In this document: positions 8,712 through 16,932 of the stretch, in pieces
Numbering within the stretch: the first letter of the stretch is position 1
How the letters are laid out: every line of letters starts with the position of its first letter
Assembly (NCBI GenBank): GCA_020853755.1
Contig: JADYYG010000027.1
Location: 1 to 64,000 of the forward strand
DNA: 64,000 nt
Direction of reading: 5' to 3'
Origin: Dehalococcoidia bacterium
GTDB lineage: Bacteria; Chloroflexota; Dehalococcoidia; Tepidiformales; Tepidiformaceae
Translations under genes and position numbers: made by a program
Notes under the pieces: model-generated
Database searches by the model: none
Seen by the model: the letters and a program-made list of their open reading frames with translations, nothing else
What the model was told of the DNA's origin: nothing

Positions 8712-10943
8712 CTACTTCCCGCTGGTGGTCTCGAGGATCCGGCGGGGGTTCATTGGGAGCTGCGTCTGGCGCACGCCAGTGGCGTGGGCCACGGCGTTGG
8801 CGATGGCAGCGAGCGGCGGGACGATGCCCGGCTCGCCGACGCCACGCACGCCGTACGGGTGCAGCGGGTTCGGCACCTCGACGATGATCGTGTCGATCAT
8901 CGGCACGTCGAGGGTCGTCGGGATGCGGTAGTCCAGGTAGCTGGAGTTCACCATCCGCCCGCTGTCGTCGTAGTAGTACTCCTCGTTGAGCGCCCAGCCG
9001 ATGCCCTGGACGGCGCCGCCCTGCATCTGGCCTTCAACGTACGAGGGATGGATGGCCGTCCCCGCATCCTGGATACAGGTGTAGCGGAGGATGGTCACCT
9101 TGCCTGTCTCCGGGTCGACTTCGACATCGACGATGGCGTGCGAGAAGCCGCCGCCCTGGAGGAAGCCGGCGTTCACCGAGCCGCTGGCCGTCAGGCCGGG
9201 GCCGCGGCCTACGATCGCCTGCGCGATCTCCTTGAACGTGCCCGACTTCGAGCCGTCCTTCGACTTGAAGACGCCGCCTTCGAACTCGACATCTTCGACG
9301 GGAACCTGCCACGTCGGCGCGAGCCGCGCGCTCAGTTCCTTGATCACGTTCTTGCCGGCTTCGACCGTCGCCATGCCCGAGCCGAAGGTCACGCGCGAGC
9401 CGGCGGTCACATCGTTGTAGCCCACCGAGTTCGTGTCGACGACGGTCGGGGTGACCTCTTCGTACGGGATGCCGAGCGTTTCGGCCAGCTGCATGGCGAG
9501 CGAGGCGCGTGTGCCGCCGATGTCGGTGCTGCCAAGGATGAGGCTGACGCCGCCGTCAGGCTGGACGCTGACCGAGGCGCTCGAGCGCAGGCCGACGTTG
9601 AACCAGAAGCCGGAGGCGGTGCCGCGGCCCCGGTTCGGCCCTTCGAGCGGCGAGTTGTAGTGCGGCGAGGCGATCGCCTGGCGGAGGCACTCTTCGTGGC
9701 CCGGCGCCTGGTGCGGCATGCCCATGGGGCCGCGCGTGCCCGGCTTGCAGGAGTTCTGCAGCCGGAGCTGTTCGACGTCCATGTTGAGCTTGATCGCCAG
9801 TTCGTCGATGAGCTGCTCCATGGCGAAGGCCGCTGCCGGTGCGCTGGGGGCGCGATAGTCCTGCGTGCGCGGCTTGTTCACCAGCACGTCATAGGCGTCG
9901 AGCTTCACGTGCTCGATGTCATAGCCCGAAGCGATGCACATCGTCGCGTAGTTCGCGGCTGAACCGGCGAAGGCGCCGTTTTCGTACGCGAGGTCCGCGT
10001 AGAGGGCGCGGAGCTTGCCGTCCTTCGTCGCGCCGAGCTTCGCGCGGATGCTCGTGCCCGGGGTTGGCCCCGTGCCTTCGAAAACGTCGACGCGATCCAT
10101 CGTCATCTTCACCGGCTTCCCGGACTTGCGAGAGAGGAGCGCGACGACCGGTTCGAGGTAGACGGCGATCTTGCCGCCGAAACCGCCGCCGATCTCGGTC
10201 GGGACGACCTTAATCTTCGAAACCGGGTGGCCGAGGATGGCCGAGCAGTTCTGCCGCGCCGGGAACGCGCCCTGCGTGCAGGACCAGATGGTCACCTGGC
10301 CGTCCGGGTTCCAGACCGCCGTCGCCGACTGCGGTTCGATGTAGCCCTGGTGGACCATCTTCGTCGAAAACTCGCGCTCGACGATGGCGTCGCACTCGGC
10401 GAACGCCTTGTCTGCGTCGCCAAACGCGACCGCCGCATGGGCGACCACGTTCGAGGCGTTCTCGCTCGGGCCGCTGGGCGTGCGAGTGTGCTGGTTCGGG
10501 TTCAGCAGCGGCGCCCCGGGGAGCATCGCTTCGCGCACATCGAGGACCGGCGGGAGCACTTCCCATTCGACTTCGATGAGGTCGGCGGCCTGGCGGGCGA
10601 TGAGGTCCGTGGTGGCCGCGACGGCCGCGATGGCATGGCCGCGATAGAGCGCCTTGTCGCCGGCGAGGATGTTCTTCGAAAGGTCAGGCAGGGCCGCCGG
10701 GTCCGGGCCGAGGTCGAGGGCGGTCACCACGGCGCGAACGCCGGGGAGGGCTTCGGCCTTCGCGGTGTTGATGCGCTTGATGATGGCGTGGGCGTGCGGG
10801 CTCCGCTTCATGTGCCCGTAGAGCATGCCGGGGAGGTTCACATCGGCGCCGTAGACCGCGCGGCCGGTCACCTTATCGATGCCGTCCGGGCGGATGGGCC
10901 GCGTGCCAATGACTTTGTAGGCGGGTTTGTCCGTAGTCACCAT
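8712..10943 (-). CDS. xanthine dehydrogenase-family molybdopterin-binding large subunit
   Basis: 743 residues. This is the catalytic subunit of a molybdenum hydroxylase (xanthine dehydrogenase/aldehyde oxidase family), oxidising a C-H bond with water as oxygen source. Visible motifs: HQGYIEPQ (about 198-205), GGGFGGK (252-258) that contacts the cofactor, and the catalytic Glu704 in GVGEPG near the C-terminus. The loop that reads AYRCSFR in true CO dehydrogenase CoxL reads DYRAPSAP (362-369) here, so this is not a form I CO dehydrogenase. The substrate is unknown: aldehyde, purine or N-heterocycle. It forms an operon with the FAD and 2Fe-2S subunits upstream; ATG start at 10943 has a purine-rich site. 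Confidence 0.93.
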   Translation of the reverse strand: MVTTDKPAYKVIGTRPIRPDGIDKVTGRAVYGADVNLPGMLYGHMKRSPHAHAIIKRINTAKAEALPGVRAVVTALDLGPDPAALPDLSKNILAGDKALYRGHAIAAVAATTDLIARQAADLIEVEWEVLPPVLDVREAMLPGAPLLNPNQHTRTPSGPSENASNVVAHAAVAFGDADKAFAECDAIVEREFSTKMVHQGYIEPQSATAVWNPDGQVTIWSCTQGAFPARQNCSAILGHPVSKIKVVPTEIGGGFGGKIAVYLEPVVALLSRKSGKPVKMTMDRVDVFEGTGPTPGTSIRAKLGATKDGKLRALYADLAYENGAFAGSAANYATMCIASGYDIEHVKLDAYDVLVNKPRTQDYRAPSAPAAAFAMEQLIDELAIKLNMDVEQLRLQNSCKPGTRGPMGMPHQAPGHEECLRQAIASPHYNSPLEGPNRGRGTASGFWFNVGLRSSASVSVQPDGGVSLILGSTDIGGTRASLAMQLAETLGIPYEEVTPTVVDTNSVGYNDVTAGSRVTFGSGMATVEAGKNVIKELSARLAPTWQVPVEDVEFEGGVFKSKDGSKSGTFKEIAQAIVGRGPGLTASGSVNAGFLQGGGFSHAIVDVEVDPETGKVTILRYTCIQDAGTAIHPSYVEGQMQGGAVQGIGWALNEEYYYDDSGRMVNSSYLDYRIPTTLDVPMIDTIIVEVPNPLHPYGVRGVGEPGIVPPLAAIANAVAHATGVRQTQLPMNPRRILETTSGK

Positions 10944-10958
10944 GGCTCGATTCCTTTC

Positions 10959-11447
10959 TTAGCGGGCGCCCGCGGTAGAACGCATGACGTCGCGGGCGTT
11001 GATCACTGCCTTGATGATCTTGTCATAGCCGGTGCAGCGGCACAGGTTCCCGGCAAGGAAGTGCCGCATCCGCTCTTCGTCGGCGTCCTGCTCCGTCTCC
11101 AGCAACTGCTTGGCAGCGACGATGAAACCGGGGGTGCAGATGCCGCACTGGAGGGCCGCATCTTCGAGGAACTGCTGCTGCAGAGGGTGCAGCTGTTCGC
11201 CCTCGGCCACGCCCTCGATGGTAGTGATGGTCGCGCCGTTCGCTTCGACGCCGAGGACGCAGCAGGAGTTCACCAGCTGCCCGTTCATGACGACGTTGCA
11301 GGCGCCGCAGTTGCCGTTGCCGCAGCCTTCCTTCGAACCGGTCAGCCCGAGTTCGTTGCGGAGCGCTTCGAGGAGGGTGTGGTACGGCTCGACCAGGAAT
11401 TCGTTAACTTCGCCATTGATGGTGGCGCTGACAATTCGCTTGCTCAC
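10959..11447 (-). CDS. 2Fe-2S subunit of molybdenum hydroxylase
   Basis: 162 residues carrying two [2Fe-2S] clusters that pass electrons from Mo to FAD. The plant-ferredoxin-type cluster uses Cys42, Cys47, Cys50 and Cys62 (GCGNGNCGAC). The second, helical cluster uses Cys101, Cys104, Cys136 and Cys138 (CGICTPGF and CRCTGY). The length is typical of CoxS/XdhC-type small subunits. The gene begins one base after the stop of the FAD subunit and ends 15 bases before the large subunit, so all three are made from one transcript. Confidence 0.96.
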   Translation of the reverse strand: MSKRIVSATINGEVNEFLVEPYHTLLEALRNELGLTGSKEGCGNGNCGACNVVMNGQLVNSCCVLGVEANGATITTIEGVAEGEQLHPLQQQFLEDAALQCGICTPGFIVAAKQLLETEQDADEERMRHFLAGNLCRCTGYDKIIKAVINARDVMRSTAGAR

Positions 11448-12320
11448 TTAACCCCTCGCCCGCTTCACGGCTTTGTTGATGGTGCGGCGCACGAGGACGC
11501 CGACAAGGTGGTGGCGCTGCTCAACCGAGCCGCGCATGTCGGTGATCGGCGTGGCCGCGGCCTGGGCCGCTTCGCAGGCCTTCGCAATTGTCGCGTCCGA
11601 AACCGGCTGGCCAACGAGGGCCGCGCCCGCTGCGGGCACGTACAGGGGCGTCGGGGCCACTGCGCCGATGGCGATGCGCGCCGCCGTGAACGTCTGTCCA
11701 TCAGCCGAGAGGGTCACGTTCGAGCAGGCGTTCACGACCGCGATGTCCATTTCGTTTCGCGGGATAAAGCGCTCGAAGGCGGCCCCGCTGTGGGCGGCCG
11801 GCGCCGGGAACGAAATCGAAACGAGCATCTCGCCGTTCTGGAGGACGTTCCGGCTCGGGCCGGTGCAGAACTCCTCGACCGGCACCGTGCGCTCGCCCGC
11901 GGGCCCGGCGATGTGGCAGGCGGCCCCGAGCGCGATCAGCGTCGGGATCGAATCGCCGGCCGGGCCGCTGTTGCAGAGGTTCCCGCCAATGCTCGCCCGC
12001 GCCTGGATCTGGACGCTGCCGATGAGCGACGCCGAATCGATGAGCGCGGGGAACGCCTTCGCGACGTCCTTATTGTGGTAGATGGCCGAGCACGAGGTGG
12101 CCGCGCCGATGCGCAGCGCACCGTCGCCGGCAAGGCTGAGCTGGGTCGCTTCGGCGATGCCTTTGACGTCGACCATGACAGCGACGTCGCGGCGGCCTTC
12201 ACGGGCCTGGATGATCAGGTCGGTCCCGCCCGCGAGGACACGGGCGGCGGCCCCGTGTTTCGCGAGCACGGCAACCGCTTCCTGCACCGATGAAGGTGCA
12301 ACGTAATCGAAAGCCTGCAT
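11448..12320 (-). CDS. FAD-binding subunit of molybdenum hydroxylase
   Basis: 290 residues of the CoxM/XdhB type. The two FAD pyrophosphate-binding segments are visible: VLAGGTDLI near residue 29 and RASIGGNLCNSGPAGD near residue 100. It is the first gene of the four-gene minus-strand operon FAD, 2Fe-2S, Mo, MoaD-like. A TAGAAT box on the minus strand (plus 12384-12389) about 65 bases upstream is a possible -10 element, with no good -35. The start ATG at 12320 follows AAGGCAGGAAG. Confidence 0.95.
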   Translation of the reverse strand: MQAFDYVAPSSVQEAVAVLAKHGAAARVLAGGTDLIIQAREGRRDVAVMVDVKGIAEATQLSLAGDGALRIGAATSCSAIYHNKDVAKAFPALIDSASLIGSVQIQARASIGGNLCNSGPAGDSIPTLIALGAACHIAGPAGERTVPVEEFCTGPSRNVLQNGEMLVSISFPAPAAHSGAAFERFIPRNEMDIAVVNACSNVTLSADGQTFTAARIAIGAVAPTPLYVPAAGAALVGQPVSDATIAKACEAAQAAATPITDMRGSVEQRHHLVGVLVRRTINKAVKRARG

Positions 12321-12562
12321 TCTTCCTGCCTTTCGGCCCCCGCTCCGGGAGCCGCGTATCAGCCCGCATGGAGGGCCCGGCCAATTCTAGCGATAAAGCG
12401 AACGGGATTCATCCCGGCAGGGATAGGAGGGGGCGAATGCTGGCGCCCAGACGTGGAAAGAGGCCCGTCCCGGGCGTCGCAAGTGCGGCGCTGAGACAGG
12501 CCCCTCTGGTTGGCGCCGCTGCGGCTCTCGTACTGGGAGGAGCGCCGCAGCACGCGAAGTGC

Positions 12563-14788
12563 CTAGTGGATGTTGTTCACGACCCCTGCCCCTGCCGAAA
12601 GCGGGATGACAGCATTCGGCGTCGCGTCGGAGAAGTCGAACGTGTAGCTGCCGGGCAGCAACTCCATGTCCTGGGTGAACGGCCGCCAGCCACTGGCGTA
12701 GTAGCTGACCGCTGTATTGGTGCCGGAGTGCACGGAGCCGGTCTGGAACGTCACGGTATCAGTGTTGCCGCTGATGACCTGGCCGTTGAGCTGGTGGCGC
12801 GTGCCGAGGTAGGTCATGGCGAAGCTGTAGCTGCCGGGCAGCATCTGAACGACGACCGTGCCGCCGGAGGTGTTGTCGATGGTGTGCCAGCCAGACGCGT
12901 AGTACGAAGCGCTGCCGGTATCGATAAGGGCGTCGCTGGAGTTCCGGAGTTCCACCGTCACGGCGGTCGTCTGGAAGGTGACCGTGCTGCTGGGCCCGCT
13001 CACCACCTGGCCGTTGAGCTGCTGGCGGGTGCCGTTGAAGGTCATGGCGAAGCTGTAGCTGCCCGGCAGCATCTCGACGGTCGCTACGCCGCGGGAGGTG
13101 TCGCCGATGGTGTGCCAGCCGGACGCGTAGTACGAAGCGCTGCCGGTGTTTAGGTCATCCATGCGTGTGCTGCTCGAATCCCGCAGTTCCACCGTCACGG
13201 CGGTCGTCTGGAAGGTGACGGTGTCGTTGACGCCGCTGATGGTCTGGCCATTGAGCTGCTGGCGGGTGCCGTTGAAGGTCATGGCGAAGCTGTAGCTGCC
13301 GGGCAGCATCTGGACGACGACCTTGCCGCCGGAGGTGTTGCCGATGGTGTGCCAGCCGGACGCGTAGTACGAAGCGTTGCCGGTGTCGATGAGAGCGTTG
13401 CTGGAATCCCGGAGTTCCACCGTCACGCCGGTCGTCTTGAAGGCGTAGACGGAGTTCGTCGGCTGGTGCTGGGTGATCTGCTGGCGGGCGCCTCCGTAGG
13501 TCATGGCCACGGTCGCGTTGCCGAGCGCGCCATCAACCACACCGCAGGTCTCCCCGTTCCCCCCGGTCGTCCCGACCGGCTTCCAGCCGCTCGCATAGAC
13601 CGTGGCGACGCCGCCCGCGAGGGGCTGGTTGGCGCTGTTTGCCAGGGTGGCGACGATGACGCTCTTCACCAGGTGGTCACCCGCGGCGATGGCGATCCAG
13701 TCCGTCTGGCAACCGGCCGGGTTGAGCCGGATGCTCCCTGGGAGGAACTCCATGGTTGGCGCCACGAATGGGTAGAACTGGCTGTTGTTCCACGACATCG
13801 TCCCGCTGTAGTAGGCGGTGAGCCGGCCAGTCTGGAAGATGACATCCGTCGAAGGCCCTGAGATCGCCACACCGTCCGTCTGCTGGCGGGTATTGTTGTA
13901 GGTCATCACGAATGAGTAGCTGCCGGGCAGCATCTCGAGCGAGACCTGGCCTCCGGACGTGTTGCCGATGGTATGCCAGCCAGACGCGTAGTACGAAGCG
14001 GAACCCGTGTCCAGAGGGTTCCCATCGGCATCCTGCAGCTTGACCACTGCCAGGGCGGTCTGGAAGGTGAAATTGGAGGCGTTCAGCTGAGCCAGGCTCT
14101 GTTGATTTCGCGTGCCGTTGTAGTACATCGCAATGGACAGGTAAGAGGTCGTTGGAACCGAGAACACAAGGTTCCCGTTGGCGTCGGTAACGCCGGGGTG
14201 CGAGTACCAGCCGTTGGTGTAGTAGCCGATCGTGCCGCCGGCGAGTCCAGCGCCAGTGTGGTCGACGAGCCGGACTATGCCGCCGAGGAACCCGGTTGGC
14301 CCGACCACGAGGTCAGGGTGGCCATGCCCGTTATCGAGCTTGTAGTTGCCCGGGAACATCTCCATTGGTCCGGTGTACGCGTGCCATCCGGAGTTGGCAG
14401 TGGTCGCGTAGGTGAGGTAGCCGGTGTTGAGCAGCGTCACTCGCACCGTATGGAAGGTGTAGGTCTGGCTGATATCAACCGACGCGCTCCTGGAGGATCC
14501 CTGGTTATAGGTCGCCTCAAGTCGGTAGTTCCCGGCAGGAACGGATACGGCGACGACACCCGAAGCGTCAGTGGTGCCAAGAGTCATCCAGCCGCTATAG
14601 GCATCGACAGCGTAGATGACAGGCACCCCCGGTATGCCGTTTCCCTGGGAGTCCACCACACGCACATCGGTGGTGACCATGGGGGTGTCCGCGCTCGCGG
14701 GCCGCGGGGCCCAGAGCGCGAAGGCTGTGACCGCCAGGGCGGCGATCATCGCCAGCCACCAGCGGTTCATCGTTGTCGTTCTTGTCAT
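12563..14788 (-). CDS. secreted repetitive beta-sandwich protein
   Basis: 741 residues from the ATG at 14788, chosen for its signal peptide (MTRTTTMNRWWLAMIAALAV, cleavage after ASA) and the AAGGAAAGGA site 6 bases before it. The mature protein is a string of about nine Ig-like or carboxypeptidase-regulatory-like modules of 60-80 residues. Each carries a version of YYASGWHTIGNTSGG, then LPGSYSFAMTFNGTRQQLNG, then VTFQT. The family is not recognised; a surface or adhesive role is inferred from secretion and repeats. It has no lipobox and no C-terminal anchor, so it is released or held non-covalently. A sigma70-like promoter lies upstream with a leader of about 180 bases. Confidence 0.85.
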   Translation of the reverse strand: MTRTTTMNRWWLAMIAALAVTAFALWAPRPASADTPMVTTDVRVVDSQGNGIPGVPVIYAVDAYSGWMTLGTTDASGVVAVSVPAGNYRLEATYNQGSSRSASVDISQTYTFHTVRVTLLNTGYLTYATTANSGWHAYTGPMEMFPGNYKLDNGHGHPDLVVGPTGFLGGIVRLVDHTGAGLAGGTIGYYTNGWYSHPGVTDANGNLVFSVPTTSYLSIAMYYNGTRNQQSLAQLNASNFTFQTALAVVKLQDADGNPLDTGSASYYASGWHTIGNTSGGQVSLEMLPGSYSFVMTYNNTRQQTDGVAISGPSTDVIFQTGRLTAYYSGTMSWNNSQFYPFVAPTMEFLPGSIRLNPAGCQTDWIAIAAGDHLVKSVIVATLANSANQPLAGGVATVYASGWKPVGTTGGNGETCGVVDGALGNATVAMTYGGARQQITQHQPTNSVYAFKTTGVTVELRDSSNALIDTGNASYYASGWHTIGNTSGGKVVVQMLPGSYSFAMTFNGTRQQLNGQTISGVNDTVTFQTTAVTVELRDSSSTRMDDLNTGSASYYASGWHTIGDTSRGVATVEMLPGSYSFAMTFNGTRQQLNGQVVSGPSSTVTFQTTAVTVELRNSSDALIDTGSASYYASGWHTIDNTSGGTVVVQMLPGSYSFAMTYLGTRHQLNGQVISGNTDTVTFQTGSVHSGTNTAVSYYASGWRPFTQDMELLPGSYTFDFSDATPNAVIPLSAGAGVVNNIH
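12749..13440 (-). repeat. three near-identical tandem modules within the secreted repeat protein
   Basis: The core GGTGTGCCAGCC recurs at 12881, 13109 and 13346 (spacing 228 and 237 bases, 76 and 79 codons), with long stretches of near-identity between copies. A fourth, more diverged copy begins at 13970. Recent unequal crossing-over within the gene is the simplest origin. Confidence 0.85.
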
Positions 14789-14971
14789 GACCAGTCCTTT
14801 CCTTGTCGCGTTGCGCACGCGTCCCCCGCTACCGCTCAGAGGCCACAAAGGTGCTCCCCGCTGTAGCCGGTGCAACGAACGACACGCCAGCTTCTGCGCT
14901 TCCCCTCCCCGGAAGCACACTCCGATGTTGTAATGCCGAGCATAGCGGCTGCATCATCGCAGTGCGCCGGA

Positions 14972-15001
14972 ACCATAGTCCGTTCGGTAAACGCGGGTCA
15001 A
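14972..15001 (-). promoter_or_regulatory. sigma70-like promoter for the repeat-protein gene
   Basis: On the minus strand TTGACC (14996-15001) and TATGGT (14972-14977) are separated by 18 bases. This sits in the 325-base gap between the repeat-protein start (14788) and the Bcr/CflA stop (15114). The rest of the gap holds the out-of-frame tail of the Bcr/CflA gene (15052-15113) and otherwise nothing I can name. Confidence 0.5.
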
Positions 15002-15113
15002 GTAGTTAGTGCGCACAACACGAAAGTCGACAATGTTTGTCGCGAATGCCCCTACCCCGCTTCGCTCCCGCGCCCGCCGACGGCCAGCGCGAGCGCCAGG
15101 CCGCTGAGCGAGG

Positions 15114-16274
15114 CTACGCGATCGCGCAGGTCATCGTTACCGGGGTCAGGGCGAATGTGCCGTTGTAGATGATGCTGTAGGCCGAGGCGATGCCCGTCTG
15201 GGAGAAGCCCATGACCGCCGAGGCGAGGCCGGCCATCTGCGGGAACGGCGTGAGCGCCATCGCCCGCGCCGCCGGGCCGCACATCGCCATCGCCGCGCTC
15301 ATGAACCACATCGGCACGAGGATGAACAACACCCCTTCGACCCCGGAGAGGGCGAGCGCCGCCATCGTTGCGCTCGCCACGCCGCCAACCACCGTCGCCG
15401 TCAGCACAATCCGCCGCGGCGACCACTTCCCGACCAGCCAGCGCGAGGTGTTCGCGCCCACCATGATGCCTGCCGCCATCAGTCCGAAGCTCACCCCGTA
15501 CATCTTCGCCGAGAGACCAAGGTTGTCGACGAGCACGAACGACGACGACGAGATGAACACCAGCTGCGCTGAGAATACGAGCGCGAGCAGCACCGAATGG
15601 GCCGCGAAGATCGGCGTCGACCAGAGCGTGCGGTAGTTTCGGAGCATGCCTCCGGCGTGCAGCGCTCGCGGGTCGGGCTGTTCGTTCGTTTCGGGCAGGA
15701 TGAGCGCGTAGCCAACGGCCAGCAGGCAGCCGACGCTTACGAGGACGGCGAACACGGACCGCCACCCGGCAATGTCGTGGAGGAAGCCCCCGGCGATCGG
15801 CGCGAGCATCGGCGCCAGCGCGCTGACCGACGTCATGGCCGCGAGGGCCTGCAGCGCCCTGTCCTTTTTATAGACATCGATCACGATGGCCGAAGCGATG
15901 GCCGGTCCGGCGCCGCCGCCGAAACCCTGGATGACCCGCCCGATGAGCAGCACGGAGACCGAGGGCGCGAACAGGCAGAGCGCCGCCCCCGCGACGTATA
16001 ACCCGAGTCCGCAGAACAGCACTGGCCGCCGCCCGAAGCGGTCGGACGCGGGCCCGTAGGCCAGTTGCGAACTCGCGAAGGCCAGCAGGAAGAGCGTGAC
16101 CGCCAGGCTAACCGCGCCCTTGCTCGTGTTGAACTCGTCAGCCATGTCCGGCATCGACGGCAGGAACATGTCGATCGAGACGGGGGCGATGGCGGTCAGC
16201 GCGATGAGCATGCCGAGGGCCGTCCGCGATTCAGCGTTGCGCACGCGGCCGGGGACTTCGAGGACGTCAGCCAA
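15114..16274 (-). CDS. Bcr/CflA-family drug efflux MFS transporter, C-terminus apparently frameshifted
   Basis: 386 residues from the ATG at 16274. The N-terminus SIDMFLPSMPDMADEF is diagnostic of Bcr/CflA exporters, followed by the MFS loop motif GPASDRFGRRPVLF and RVIQGFGGGAGP. These proton-driven pumps expel drugs or small metabolites across the inner membrane. The frame stops at 15114 inside the last helix. In the neighbouring frame the sequence continues as VASLSGLALALAVGGRGSEAG to a stop at 15052, which is the expected end of helix 12. A single-base deletion in the run encoding AIA would explain it; it is either a real mutation or a sequencing error. The next gene in transcription order is the secreted repeat protein, 325 bases away. 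Confidence 0.9.
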   Translation of the reverse strand: MADVLEVPGRVRNAESRTALGMLIALTAIAPVSIDMFLPSMPDMADEFNTSKGAVSLAVTLFLLAFASSQLAYGPASDRFGRRPVLFCGLGLYVAGAALCLFAPSVSVLLIGRVIQGFGGGAGPAIASAIVIDVYKKDRALQALAAMTSVSALAPMLAPIAGGFLHDIAGWRSVFAVLVSVGCLLAVGYALILPETNEQPDPRALHAGGMLRNYRTLWSTPIFAAHSVLLALVFSAQLVFISSSSFVLVDNLGLSAKMYGVSFGLMAAGIMVGANTSRWLVGKWSPRRIVLTATVVGGVASATMAALALSGVEGVLFILVPMWFMSAAMAMCGPAARAMALTPFPQMAGLASAVMGFSQTGIASAYSIIYNGTFALTPVTMTCAIA

Positions 16275-16401
16275 GGGTTCTCAACCGCACGCTCACACCG
16301 TACGGGATTCGGGCGTAGCGGCACATCCGGGAGGGGTAGCGTTTCCTTCGTTACTTCGCGTAAGCTGCTGACCATCTGTAACGCTTAATGGAGAATCTCC
16401 C

Positions 16402-16818
16402 TTGCCCATTGCACTCACCGACGAGATGAAGGCCGCCTTCGAAACCGCCCTGGCAGACGGCGCGCCGATTATCTTCGCGACGACGAACAAGGAAGGCATG
16501 CCGGACATTGGTTTCAAGGGCAGCGCCATGGTCTTCGATTCGGAGCACGTCGCGTACTGGGAGCGCGCTCTCGGCACGATGTACAGGAACGTGACGGAGA
16601 ACTCCGGCGTCTGCCTGATGTACCGGAACACGAAGACGAAGACCGTCTGGAAGATGTTCGGCCACGCCGAAGTGCTCACCGAAGGCCCCGTGCGCCAGGC
16701 CGTGATGGACCGCACCATCGCGCTCGAACTCGACCGCGACCCCGAGCGCAAGGGCGCCGCCGTCATGATCCGCATCGACCGCGTCCTCCAGGCAGGCCAG
16801 CCGCTGATGGAGCGGTAG
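16402..16818 (+). CDS. pyridoxamine 5'-phosphate oxidase-like split-barrel flavoprotein
   Basis: 138 residues from a TTG at 16402; TTG is preferred because GGAG at 16391-16394 stands seven bases upstream and the segment before the next ATG (16426) is part of the fold. The split-barrel FMN/F420-binding pattern is seen in PIIFATTNKEGMPDIGF and MYRNTKTKTVWKMFGHAEVL. Enzymes of this group reduce or bind small molecules through FMN or F420; the substrate here is unknown. It is followed by a strong hairpin and by the left copy of the 36-bp direct repeat. Confidence 0.82.
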   Translation: MPIALTDEMKAAFETALADGAPIIFATTNKEGMPDIGFKGSAMVFDSEHVAYWERALGTMYRNVTENSGVCLMYRNTKTKTVWKMFGHAEVLTEGPVRQAVMDRTIALELDRDPERKGAAVMIRIDRVLQAGQPLMER

Positions 16819-16839
16819 GGCGGCCGTCGAAACGGAACA

Positions 16840-16861
16840 GGCGGCCCGGACCCGGGCCGCC
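16840..16861 (+). terminator. GC-rich hairpin after the split-barrel gene
   Basis: GGCGGCCCGG (16840-16849) and CCGGGCCGCC (16852-16861) form a 10-bp inverted repeat 22 bases after the stop codon. No T-run follows. Its right arm touches the left copy of the direct repeat. Confidence 0.55.
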
Positions 16862-16895
16862 CGCGCGCTATTTGACCGCGATCGGGTTGACCGGC
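16860..16895. repeat. left copy of a perfect 36-bp direct repeat
   Basis: Identical base for base to 21281-21316, same orientation. In the right copy these bases are the last codons and stop of the cyclase gene (minus-strand VNPIAVK and stop). Here they are an orphan scrap of that gene with no cyclase sequence beyond it. Confidence 0.95.
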
Positions 16896-16916
16896 CGCCT
16901 CAGAGGAAGCGGCCGG
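16891..16916 (-). terminator. hairpin after the MMPL gene
   Basis: CCGGCCGC (16891-16898) and GCGGCCGG (16909-16916) pair over a 10-base loop, 17 bases past the MMPL stop in the minus direction. It overlaps the last bases of the left direct repeat. Confidence 0.5.
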
Positions 16917-16932
16917 CCAACGTGATCGGCGC

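Noticed and set aside
8712-10943. CO dehydrogenase large subunit CoxL
   Set aside because: The active-site loop is DYRAPSAP, not AYRCSFR.
10227-12293. 688-codon open frame on the plus strand
   Set aside because: It is antisense to the three hydroxylase subunits, has no domain, and its Arg/Asp-rich composition is a by-product of high GC.
12563-14788. Regular repeats considered as a CRISPR array
   Set aside because: They are in-frame protein repeats of over 220 bases with coding bias, not short repeats with unique spacers.
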